From the NCBI RefSeq assembly GCF_002575655.3, contig NC_053039.3:375697633-375761632 (forward strand): a stretch of 64,000 nt of DNA, read 5' to 3'. The notes under the pieces are model-generated. The model was not told where the DNA came from, searched no databases, and saw nothing but the letters and a program-made list of their open reading frames with translations. Shown here piece after piece: positions 10,681 to 19,995 of this stretch. Made by a program: the position numbers and the translations under genes. Source of the DNA: Aegilops tauschii subsp. strangulata (Eukaryota; Streptophyta; Magnoliopsida; Poales; Poaceae). Numbering within the stretch: the first letter of the stretch is position 1; every line of letters starts with the position of its first letter.

Positions 10681-13600
10681 TCATTCAAATATTACATCCT
10701 TAGCACATTCCTCCGCCACAAGGCGAGCACCCTTCAGGGCACTGTCATAATACTTTTCGGGGTGGCGATGCTCCTTGCCCTCCGGCGGCCCTTCCTTCAC
10801 CAGCTTTTCGGCGTCCAACTTCGCCCAGTGCACTTTTGCCCGGGCAAAGGCCCTGCGCGCACCCTCAATGCAGATGGACCGCTTTATGAATTCAAACCGT
10901 GGGCAGGCATTCACAAGCCGCCTTACCAGACCGAAGTAGCTACCAGGCAGGGGCTCGCCAGGCCACATACGGACTATAAGACCCCTCATGGCCTGTTCGG
11001 CCGCCTTGTGAAGCTCGACCAGTTGCTTCAACTGGTCGCTCAAGGGCATCGGATGTTCGGTCCCAGTATACTGAGACCAGAACTACTTCTCCGTCGAGCT
11101 CCCCTCCTCGGCCCGGTAGAACTCCGCGGCATCCGACACACTGCGGGGTAGATCTGCGAACGCTCCTGGAGAGCTCCGAACTCGGGTAAGTAAAAGGAAA
11201 GCTTCCTTCACATGCTTGCTTTGCATAATGAATGCCTTACCCGCCGCTATCTTCTTAACCGCCTGAATCTCCTGGAGGGCCTTTTGGGCTTCGGCCTTGG
11301 CATGTTGTGCATTTTCGAGGGCCTTTGCAAGCTCGGACCCTTGCGTCTTAGAGTCACGCTCCAAGGACTCGTATTTCTTGACGAGAGCCTGGAGCTCTTA
11401 CTGCACCTCGCCGACTCGGGCCTCTTGCTTCTCTCGCTCGATGCGCTCCTTGGCCGTTTTGTCTTCGGCCTCGGACAGCGCCTTCTTCAGGGCCGCCACT
11501 TCGGTCGTGGCCGCTAGCAAAATTCATGACGATCCTATTACTCAAAAACCACATTTTTTTATCAATATACAGACGGGGTATCACTTACCTTTGTTCTCTT
11601 CGATCTGCCTCTTGGTAAGGCCGAGCTCTTCCTGGGACCGCTCAAGGTCCCGCTTCAGTGCGGCGACCTCCGCAGTACGAGCGGCAGCGGCCAGCAGTGA
11701 AGCCTGTTCACATAGACACATTCTGATTAGACTCCTGCGATTATTATTTGATCCCCTATTCGGCATTTCTACGCGAACGCCAAACAGAGCATCAGGGGCT
11801 ACTGTCTATGCTGTAACATTTTCTTATAATTTGATTACTTACCTCAAAGCCTGTTAGGAGGCTGGCACAGGCTTCAGTCAGTCCGCTTTTGGCGGACTGA
11901 ACCTTCTTGACCACCGCACTCATAACAGTGCGGTGCTCTTCGTTGATGGAAGCGCCGCGAAGCGCTTCCAGCAGGTTGTCCGATGCCTCTGGATGGACGG
12001 AGGCCATCGGCACAGACGGCTTGCCCCCCTTGGCGAGGGGTTGCCTGACAGAATCCGGAACCACTGGAGGTTCCAGCGCAGTACCCGGCGTTAGGGCCCA
12101 GGAGAGTCTTGCCCCTCGTGCGCCCAGCGCCTGGAATGTCGCCTTGGGGCGCCTCCGGAACTGTCTCCCCTTGGTTCAGTGCCCTTTGAGACAACACCTC
12201 GGCGTCGTCCGTAGGGCGGGGGGAGGAGGCGGTCGGGAGTGAATCGCTGTTCATATCCGACGGGCCCAAAGAATCATCCGAAGAAGATACGTCGATATGG
12301 GCTCGGGATGGACTGCATAATCATGTTCGGCGTGATAAGAAGCAATAAAATAAAACATACCAAGAACTATGGTATCCGGATACTTACGACTTCGCCAGGG
12401 GCTTGTCCCTGGGTAACCACTCCTCGTCGCTTAAAGCGGCCGCCGTGGAACAGTCCGGAAGGAGAGTCCTTCCGTTCTTGGACCCTTCGGCCTCCCCAGA
12501 CGGGGCGGCCTTCCTTTTCTTGTCTCCCCCGGCTGGGGGGGAGAACTTTCCTCTTCCTCCTCCTCGTTTTCGTGGGAGGAGTGCGCCTCGGTGTTTTCGG
12601 ACGATGAGTCCGATATAACTTTGCGCCGCAGACCTTTCCTGGTCCTCGTGGCCTTCTTATTGGCCTTCTTCTCTGGCGCCTCATAAGGCACCGGAACCAA
12701 CATATCCGTTAGGAGAGCATCTGCTGGATCTTCGGGCAGGGGGGCTGGACAATAGATCTGCTCCGCTGTCGCTACCCAGTCCTGTTAAAAGGTGTGGAGG
12801 CTCAGATCCCTCACACGGTTATACTGGGGAAAAGAACATCTTATGAGATATAAAAAACTTACCGGATTGGCAGGGTGCTTTGCGTTGAGTCCGCGATCCT
12901 CGGGAAGGGGAGGAGGTACCTCGGCGCCCTTGAACAGCACCTTCCAGGCGTCCTTGTGCGTCGTGTCGAAGAGCTCTCGCAGCGTCTGGTGCTTAGCCGG
13001 GTCGAACTCACACAAATTGAATGCCCATCTTTGACACGGGAGGATCCGGCGGAAGAGCATGACTTGGACCATGTTGAAAAGCTTGATTTTCTTGCTTATC
13101 ATGTTTTTGACGCAGGTCTGGAGTCCGGTCAGCTCCACCGATGAACCCCAGGATAGGCCCTTCTCTTTCCAGGAGGTGAGCCGCATGGGGATTCCGGATC
13201 AAAATTCGGGGGCCGCCACCCAGTTGGTGTCGCGCGGCTCGGTGATGTAGAACCACCCCGATTGCCACCCCTTTACGGTCTCCACATAGGAGCCTTCAAG
13301 CCAGGTGACGTTGGGCATTTTGCCCACCATGGCGCCTCCGCACTCCGCTTGCTGGCCGACCACCACCTTCAGTTTAACGTTGAAGGTTTTTAGCCACAGG
13401 CCGAAGTGGGGCTTGATGCGGAGGAAGGACTCGCACATGACGATAAACGCCGAGATGTTGAGGATGAAATTGGGGGCCAGATTATGGAAGTCCAGCCCAT
13501 AGTAGAACATGAGCCCGCGGACAAATGGGTGGAGGGGAAACCCCAGTCCGCGGACGAAATGGGTAAGGAACATGACCCTTTCGTGAGGCTCGGGGGTGGG

Positions 13601-13726
13601 AACGATCTGCCCCGGATCTGGGAGCCGGTGCGCTATATCTGCGGCCAGGTATCCGGCTTCCCGGAGCTTCGTAATGTTCTCCTCCATAACGGAGGAGACC
13701 ATCCACTTGCCTCCCGCTCCGGACAT
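10681..13726 (-). pseudogene. E2 antisense gene: Transposase_28-type domain plus coiled-coil tail, five predicted exons
   Basis: Starts at ATG 13726 (MSGAGGKW) on the strand opposite to gag. Exon 1 (13726-12863) carries the conserved domain: LADIAHRLPDPG, PHPFVRGLMFYYGLDFHNLAPNFI, KGWQSGWFYI, then FNLCEFDPAKHQTLRELFD. GT-AG introns read at 12862-12782 (81 nt), 12387-12313 (75 nt), 11842-11704 (139 nt) and 11588-11514 (75 nt). Exons 2-3 are charged and low-complexity. Exons 4-5 form a coiled coil (AEVAALKRDLERSQEELG...) and end at 10681. Damage: a one-base frameshift near 13200 and in-frame stops near 11400 and 11081. The domain matches Pfam Transposase_28; despite the name, no transposase activity is established as far as I know. 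Exon limits are predicted by eye. Confidence 0.78.
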
Positions 13727-14280
13727 GTTTGGAGTGATTTTGCGGAGAAAATGCGAACCTGGGCGCTGGAGCTCGAGTGCGCGAGAATGGATGGGCAGGG
13801 AAGAAGAAGGCGTGGGTAAAAAGGAGGAGTCCTTGTCCCTTTATAAGGGTGGAGCAAACTGTGCACCTCCTCACCTGCCTGGTAAACTCGCTTATTCCCC
13901 AAGCACCGTAATTGATGGCGCGGTTGGGTTACCCACAACCATATTGATGAGAATCCCGTGATAAGGGGACACGATCTCTGCTTCGACAAGACGTGCCAAG
14001 AAAACCGCCTCGCAATATGTGTAGTAGCTGGTTGAGGATAACGGTTCGAATAATGACCGGGCCATGGCGTGATGTCACGTTATGAAAAGTTGTCAACAGA
14101 TTAGATTTGTGGAAATATTATACTCTCTACGGTGGTATGTGGAATTTGTTTTGCAGAGCCGGACACTATCCTTGTGTTCGAAATTTTCTATGGAGTATTC
14201 AGAGGAAGAACCCGCCTTGCAATGCCGAAGACAATCTGCGCGCCGGACTCAACGTCATTGAAGCCTGGTTCAGGGGCTAC
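13727..14280. other. E2 region between antisense gene start and 3' LTR, with polypurine tract
   Basis: Holds the presumed antisense promoter (TATA at 13840-13845) and, next to the LTR, the polypurine tract TTCAGGGGCTAC at 14269-14280 that primes plus-strand DNA synthesis. No other signal seen. Confidence 0.75.
13840..13845 (-). promoter_or_regulatory. TATA box of the E2 antisense gene
   Basis: On the minus strand the sequence reads CCTTATAAAGG. TATAAA lies about 115 nt upstream of the antisense ATG at 13726, a normal distance for a plant RNA polymerase II promoter with a short leader. It is outside the LTR, so the antisense gene probably has its own promoter. Inference from position and motif. 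Confidence 0.6.
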
Positions 14281-14751
14281 TGAGGGAGTCCTGGATTAGG
14301 GGGTCCTCGGACAGCCGGACTATATCCTTTGGCCGGACTGTTGGACTATGAAGATACAAGATTGAAGACTTCGTCCCGTGTCCGGGTGGGACTCTCCTTT
14401 GCGTGGAAGGCAAGCTTGGCAGTTCGGATATGTAGATCTCCTACCTTGTAACCGACTCTGTGTAACCCTAGCCCCCTCCGGTGTCTATATAAACCGGAGG
14501 GTTTAGTCCGTAGGACAAGAACAATCATAACCATAGGCTAGCTTCTAGGGTTTAGCCTCTACGATCTCGTGGTAGATCAACTCTTGTAATACTCATATCA
14601 TCAAGATCAATCAAGCAGGAAATAGGGTATTACCTCCATCGAGAGGGCCCGAACCTGGGTAAACATTGTGTCCCCCGCCTCCTGTTACCATCCGCCTTAG
14701 ACGCACAGTTCGGGACCCCCTACCCGAGATCCGCCGGTTTTGACACCGGCA
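14281..14751 (+). repeat. E2 3' LTR
   Basis: 471 bp, TGAGGG...CCGGCA, preceded by the polypurine tract. Differs from the 5' LTR at about nine positions. TATA box TATATAAA at 14486-14493. Confidence 0.95.
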
Positions 14752-14756
14752 GCGAT

Positions 14757-15168
14757 CGACACCCCAGGAAATTCTCGCACATGGACACGATGCAGCAAGG
14801 TATGTGATGGTGTTGGGAGTAAAATGATGGAGTTGAGCCCCGAAGAAATTCAAGAAACCTCGAAAGAAGGGGTGTGGAGGAAGCAAGAAGTCGCGGTCGA
14901 CGTGAGTGGTGAGCAGAACACACTCACCCGGTCGCGGCTGCGGCTCCATTTCCCCCTCCGGCAGCCGCGCAGACTCATGGTCGATCAGCCCTAACTCGGC
15001 CATATCGTCCAAGTCTTCCTGCCGAAGTGAGGATCGGATCCAATCTCCCTGGATCCAACCCGACGGCAGCCCCGAGCGCGGTGAAGGTCCCCGATTCGTC
15101 TTCTTGCTTTTCGCCGCCCCCGTCGCCTTCTTCGCGCGTTCCAGCACCACCGTTTTCTCCTTCCCCAT
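14757..15168 (-). pseudogene. E1 antisense gene, 5' part
   Basis: Start chosen at ATG 15168 (MGKEKTVVL) because the minus strand reads GCCGCCATGG there, a perfect Kozak context; an in-frame start further upstream at 15222 is less likely. A basic Ser/Lys-rich N terminus is followed by the Transposase_28-type domain (DLDDMAELGLIDHESARLP, LLPPHPFFRGFLNFFG). A one-base shift near 14795 separates this from MCENFLGCR in another frame. The coding sequence then runs straight into the E2 target site at 14756 and resumes beyond E2 at 5662 in the same domain. It therefore encoded the N-terminal part of the protein whose remainder is at 2313-5662. Confidence 0.78.
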
Positions 15169-15222
15169 GGCGGCAGAGCAGCGGCGTCGAGAGAGGAGAA
15201 GTTGAACAAGGTGAAGGAGCAA

Positions 15223-15685
15223 GAGGAAGAAGAAGGGGAATGGGCACGCACAGTGCGGACCTCGGCCTTGCCGCTTTTAAAGGCCTACTTCCGAGTGGCT
15301 GACGCGTGGGCCCGGGCAATCCTGTCAAATCCCTTAACAGTCGCACACGGGATACATGGCAAAAAAGGTGGCGCGGAAATCAAAACGTCCTATTTATCTA
15401 CTCCGCTTACAACGGCACGCTCCGCCTGGCGCGCTTCCAGCAAAATTTCGAATCCCGCGAAATCCGGGATCCTCTACAACCGATCACGCCAAAGATTCCA
15501 TGTCAAGGATAACACTCGACGGGTGACGTTATAAAAACCAGTCGGCAATTTCTGAATCGATCAAGGCGACTGAAACGAAGCCAAAGTTCCAACAAATGGC
15601 TTCCATTTGGAGATGAAAGCAAGAGTCAAAGCAAGGTCAACTTCAACCTTCTTTTCACTCGGACCTCAATCCATTCGGGGGCTAA
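15223..15685. other. E1 region between antisense gene start and 3' LTR, with polypurine tract
   Basis: Contains the antisense TATA-like box (15276-15281) and ends with the polypurine tract CCATTCGGGGGCTAA at 15671-15685. No coding signal. Confidence 0.75.
15276..15281 (-). promoter_or_regulatory. TATA-like box of the E1 antisense gene
   Basis: The minus strand reads GGCCTTTAAAAGCGG; TTTAAA is about 108 nt upstream of the chosen ATG at 15168. The spacing is nearly the same as in the E2 antisense gene, which supports both calls. Confidence 0.5.
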
Positions 15686-16262
15686 TGATTATGACATAGA
15701 CCTGGGGTAGGGTAATAGGCCTGACCTATACGTCCTACCTAAGGTCCTTGTCCTAGAAGCAAACAAGTTCAAGAGTAAATAGAGGGGGCCCAACAAAGGT
15801 GTCGAGTGCAATCCACTCGACCTACCATTCACTCGAAGACCCCTCCTTATTTAGGTCACTCGACCACTAAACCACTCGACGTGCAGAAGACCTAAAGCCA
15901 CTCCGCGCAGCAACGGTCGGGCGTTTACTCATATACTTAATGATCATTTATAGCACTTTATTACGGACGTTACCTGTAACGTTCTCTCTTTATGTACATT
16001 GAAACCTATGTAACGTGGGCTGGCTGGGGTCCTGGCGCACTCTATATAAGCCACCCCCTCCACTGGCACAAGGGTTCGCACCCCTGTAAACACACACATA
16101 CATAATCCAGTCGACCGCCTCCGGGCTCCGAGACGTAGGGCTGTTACTTCTTCTGAGAAGGGCCTGAACTCGTAAAACTCATGTGTACAACTTCGCCATA
16201 GCTAGGATCTTGCCTCTCCATACTTACCCCCCTATTCTACTGTCAGTCTTAGTACCACGACA
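15686..16262 (+). repeat. E1 3' LTR
   Basis: 577 bp from TGATTATGAC (directly after the polypurine tract) to CCACGACA. TATA box TATATAA at 16043-16049. No partner LTR is in the window, so the borders rest on TG...CA and the polypurine tract. Confidence 0.82.
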
Positions 16263-17421
16263 GCTGGCTCATGGCAGCGATCCTGCCAGGCAGGTTCACC
16301 CTTTTGAGCAAGCAATTCGTTAGGATCAGGTCCTCGACGCCCTCGGTGCCAGCCACGACATGCGCTCCTCCACCGGCTACGTCCCACTCCGTCTTCATGA
16401 TCTTGTCAAGTAAGATGACTTGTGTTAGTAACAAAACATTGGCAACTGCCTCTAATGGTTGGCGGTTGCAACCGATCAGTGAGATGATCATTGGCAACTA
16501 GCACCGATCAGTGGCAGTTCCCCAAGTGCAAGTGTCACTCATCAGTGCCACTTGCACTTGGGCAACTGGCACTGATCAGCGCTAGTTGCTAAACATGCAA
16601 TGCTCTGTGTAGATCATAGCACTGGATCAGTGGCAATTGCCAAATCAAATCCAATCTAAGCCATGTCTGGTACAACAAACCCTAATCTACATCTACGAGC
16701 TAAGGGGGAAAATGCAACTTACAGGAGCGGGTGCCGTTGGAGCTTACGCCGGCAAAGGAGAAAACCCCGGCGGGAAGGAGGGGCAGGCCGAAGAGGACAA
16801 GCTGGCAATGCCGAGGGCCATTGGCAATGCACTGGTGCTCCTGGTTACATGGGAGGTTGAGGAAGAGGGCACCGTCATCGATGGCACTGCCGCGCTGCCC
16901 AAAGAAAACCCTCGAATGGGGGTTAAAAAAACCCCTCCACCCACTGGGGTTCTGAACAGCAGCGCACCTGATGTCTCCTCCAGCGGCGCAACCGAACCCA
17001 GGACCACCAGGTCCAGATACGGCGGCATAGCCGAAGCAGCCGACACCTCATCGGCCCGATGATGGGGCCTGGCGGAAAAGGGCGACGACGCGCGAATGGC
17101 CGCCATCAGGTCAATGCCTAAGTTCGCGAGGCCGACCACCCACCGGTCTTGGATGTCGTTGTTGCCGACGATGATGGGGTCAGGGGGCGGCGCAGCGGCG
17201 GGCGAGCCATCGAAGGAGAGTAAGAGACGGTGAGGAGAGTGAGAGAGTGGTGTGAATGGAGGAGTGGACGGTGACACGAGAGAGGAAAGGGAGTTATGAG
17301 ACATCCCATCCGTCTCCCGCGCTCTCCGAGGCATATAGCGAAGAGGCACGCGTGGCTCTAGCGAGTCTGGCTCGCAAAAAAAACTGTCGATTCGCAGTTG
17401 TGTCACCTTCCTCGCGTGCAG
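16263..17421. other. Oldest DNA in the block, left part; possible gene fragment
   Basis: This segment and 44613-44937 were contiguous before E3 inserted. GC-rich with long open stretches on the minus strand: 17406-16744 (Pro/Ser-rich, then VVGLANLGIDLMAAIRAS) and 16420-16263 (ILLDKIMKTEWDVAGGG, VEDLILTNCLLKRVNLPG). The second looks protein-like in residue composition, but I do not recognise the family. It also contains a 96-nt hairpin (16494-16589). It could be a captured gene fragment, a pseudogene or an old DNA transposon. Confidence 0.4.
16494..16589. repeat. Long near-perfect inverted repeat (45-bp arms, 6-nt loop)
   Basis: Left arm GCAACTAGCACCGATCAGTG... and right arm ...CACTGATCAGCGCTAGTTGC are reverse complements over about 45 bp with about five mismatches. 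The loop is TCATCA at 16539-16544. No flanking duplication stood out, so it is either a small foldback or MITE-like element or a hairpin of older DNA. Confidence 0.75.
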
Positions 17422-17426
17422 TTACC

Positions 17427-19096
17427 TGATACGTCATGAACGTATCTATAATTTTTGATTGTTCCATGCTATTATATTATCCATCTAGGATGTTTTATAT
17501 GCATTTATATGCTATTTTATATATGATTTTTGGGACTAACCTATTAACCTAGAGCCCAGTGCCAGTTTCTGTTTTTTCCTTGTTTTTGAGTTTTACAGAA
17601 AAGGAATACCAAACGGAGTCCAATTGACGTGCCAATTTTTGATGATTTTTTATGGACCAAAAGAAGCCCCCGGAGTAAAAGAGTTGGGCCAGAAGAGTCC
17701 TGGGCTGCCCACGAGGGTGGGGGGCGCCCCCCTATCTTGTGGACGGCTCGGAGACCCCCTGACGTGAGACCTACGCCAAAAATTCCTATCAATATAGAAA
17801 CATCCAGAAAATAACCTAGATCGGGAGTTCCACCGCCGCAAGCCTCTGTAGCCACCAAAAACAAATCGGGACCCTGTTCCGGCACCCTGTCGGAGGGGGG
17901 AACCCTCACCGGTTGCCATCTTCATCATCCCGGTGCTCTCCATGACGACGAGGGAGTAGTTCACCCTCGGGGCTGAGGGTATGTACCAGTAGCTATGTTT
18001 TGATCTCTCTCTCTCTCGTGTTCTTGATTTGGCACGATCTTGATGTATCGCGAGCTTTGCTATTATAGTTGGATCTTATGATGTTTCTCCCCCTCTACTC
18101 TCTGGTAATGGATTGAGTTTTCCCTTTAAAGTTATCTTATCGGATTGAGTCTTTAAGGATTTGATAACACTTGATGTATGTCTTGCATGTGCTTATCTGT
18201 GGTGACAATGGGATATTCACGTGATCTACTTGATGTATGTTTTGGTGATCAACTTGCGGGTTCAGTGACCTTGTGAACTTATGCATAGGGGTTGGCACAC
18301 GTTTTCGTCTTGACTCTCCGGTAAAAACTTTGGGGCACTCTTTAAAGTTCTTTATGTTGATTGAATAGATGAATCTAAGATTGTGTGATTCATATCGTAT
18401 AATCATACCCACGGATACTTGAGGTGACATTGGAGTATCTAGGTGACAATAGGGTTTTGGTTGATTTATGTCTTAAGGTGTTATTCTAGTACGAATTCTA
18501 GGATAAATCGAACGGAAAGAATAGCTTCGTGTTATTTTACTACGGACTCTTGAATAGATCGATCAGAAAGGATAACTTTGAGGTGGTTTCGTACCCTACA
18601 ATAATCTCTTCGTTTGTTCTCCGCCATTTGTGAGTTTGGAGTGACTCTTTGTTTCATATTGAGGGATAGTTATATGATCCAATTATGTTATTATTGTTGA
18701 GAGAACTTGCACTAGTGAAAGTATGAACCCTAGGCCTTGTTTCCTAGCATTGCAATACCGTTTAGGCTCACTTTTATTATTAGTTACCTTGCTGTTTTTA
18801 TATTTTCAGATTACAAATACCCATATGTGCCATCCATATTGCACTTGTATCACCATCTCTTCGCCGAACTAGTGCACCTATACAATTTACCATTGTATTA
18901 GGTGTGTTGGGGACACAAGAGACTCTTTGTTATTTGGTTGCAGGGTTGTTTGAGAGAGACCATCTTCATCCTACGCCTCCCACGGATTGATAAACCTTAG
19001 GTCATCCACTTGAGGGAAATTTGCTTCTGTCCTACAAACCTCTGCACTTGGAGGCCCAACAATGTCTACAAGAAGAAGGTTGTGTAGTAGACATCA
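17427..19096 (+). repeat. E3 5' LTR
   Basis: 1670 bp, TGATACGTC...GACATCA; aligns with the two 3' LTR pieces. No long coding frame. Confidence 0.93.
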
Positions 19097-19105
19097 AGCA
19101 GTTTC

Positions 19106-19123
19106 TGGCGCCGTTGCCGGGGA
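19106..19123 (+). promoter_or_regulatory. E3 primer-binding site
   Basis: TGGCGCCGTTGCCGGGGA, nine bases after the LTR end. This is the typical site of Athila-branch elements, generally assigned to tRNA-Asp. Confidence 0.85.
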
Positions 19124-19218
19124 GGTGAGTGTTTGAAGGTATATCTTTAGATCTTGCAATCGAATCTTTTTGTTTCTTGTTTTATCACTAGTTTATTCTA
19201 TAAAAGAAACTACAAAAA

Positions 19219-19995
19219 ATGGAATTAAGGGTGCCTCATATGCTTCATCTTTTTAATGTCTTTCGTGAAAAAGATGGGAAGAAAAATTGTGCTCAAGTAC
19301 TAGAAGAAGAATTACATAGAATGCTTGGCATAAAATATGTGAATGGTGAGCATGATTGCAATGTTGTTAGTATGAATTCTTTGAATACCCATGATGCTAA
19401 TGATATGCAAAGCTACAAGCTTGGGGATGCTATGTTTGATGAAGATGATATGTTTAGTCCCCCAAGTTTTGATGAGCAAATTTATTATGATGAAAGCATG
19501 CCTCCTATTTATGATGATTATTGTGATGACACGTATGCTATAAAGAATAAATATAACCATGAAACTTGTCATCATGATTTTAATTTTCAATTGGATTATG
19601 CCTCACATGATAGTTATTTTGTTGAGTTTGCTCCCACTATTATTCATGAGATGAATTTTGCTTATGTGGAGAGTAATAAAAATTCTATGCTTATGTATCA
19701 TGAAAAGAGTGCTTTATGTGATGGTTATATTGTTGAATTCATTCATGATGCTACTGAAAATTATTATGAGGGAAGAACATATGCTTGTAGGAATTGCAAT
19801 AATATCAAGTTTCCTCTCTATGTGCTTAAAGTTTTGAAGTTATGCTTGTTTTGCCTTTCTATGCTAGTTGATTATTGTTCCCATAAGTTGTTTGCTCACA
19901 AAACCCCTATGCATAGGAAGTGGGTTAGACTTAAATGTGCTAGTCATATTCTTCATGATGCTCTCTTTATGTTTCAATTCTTATCTTTTATGTGA
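19219..19995 (+). CDS. E3 ORF of unknown function, 258 aa
   Basis: ATG 19219 to TGA 19993-19995, the only sizeable intact ORF of E3, starting about 95 bp after the primer site. Residues 1-40 are basic and mixed. Residues 60-140 are rich in Asp, Tyr, His and Met (DEDDMFSPPSFDEQIYYDES). The C-terminal third has a hydrophobic, Cys-rich stretch (LKVLKLCLFCLSMLVDYCSH) that could be membrane-associated, followed by HRKWVRLKCASHILHDAL. No gag, protease, RT or integrase motif is visible, so it may be an ORF peculiar to non-autonomous members. About 40 bp after the stop is the conserved-looking hairpin TTGGGAGGCAACCCAA. An uninterrupted frame inside an otherwise decayed nest is notable. I do not assign a function. 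Confidence 0.6.
   Translation: MELRVPHMLHLFNVFREKDGKKNCAQVLEEELHRMLGIKYVNGEHDCNVVSMNSLNTHDANDMQSYKLGDAMFDEDDMFSPPSFDEQIYYDESMPPIYDDYCDDTYAIKNKYNHETCHHDFNFQLDYASHDSYFVEFAPTIIHEMNFAYVESNKNSMLMYHEKSALCDGYIVEFIHDATENYYEGRTYACRNCNNIKFPLYVLKVLKLCLFCLSMLVDYCSHKLFAHKTPMHRKWVRLKCASHILHDALFMFQFLSFM

Larger units (their letters stand above)
5663..14751 (+). mobile_element. E2: Fatima-like Gypsy retrotransposon, non-autonomous
   Basis: Two 471-bp LTRs (5663-6133 and 14281-14751) bound a 9.1-kb element. Target-site duplication: GCGGT at 5658-5662 and GCGAT at 14752-14756, one mismatch. The LTR start TGAGGGAGTCCTGGATTAGG matches my memory of the Triticeae Fatima family. Inside are gag and an aspartic protease on the + strand and a spliced antisense gene on the minus strand. 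There is no RT, RNase H or integrase, so the element must have used enzymes from a relative. I count about nine base differences between the LTRs by eye (about 2%). At the usual grass LTR rate of 1.3e-8 per site per year that is roughly 0.7 million years. Confidence 0.93.
1..16262 (+). mobile_element. E1: Tat-like Gypsy LTR retrotransposon, 5' part missing, interrupted by E2
   Basis: The window opens inside the pol gene of a Ty3/Gypsy element. Order on the + strand: integrase end, tandem repeats, a long region whose coding potential is on the minus strand, a polypurine tract at 15671-15685 (ending CGGGGGCTAA) and a 3' LTR at 15686-16262. The 5' LTR, gag, protease and RT lie left of the window. 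An antisense gene between pol and the 3' LTR, with a GGGGGCTA-type polypurine tract, is known from the Tat/Retand branch of plant Gypsy elements. E2 (5663-14751) is inserted in that antisense gene. The 5 bp right of the LTR are gctgg; the matching duplicate is outside the window. I do not assign a family name. Confidence 0.88.
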
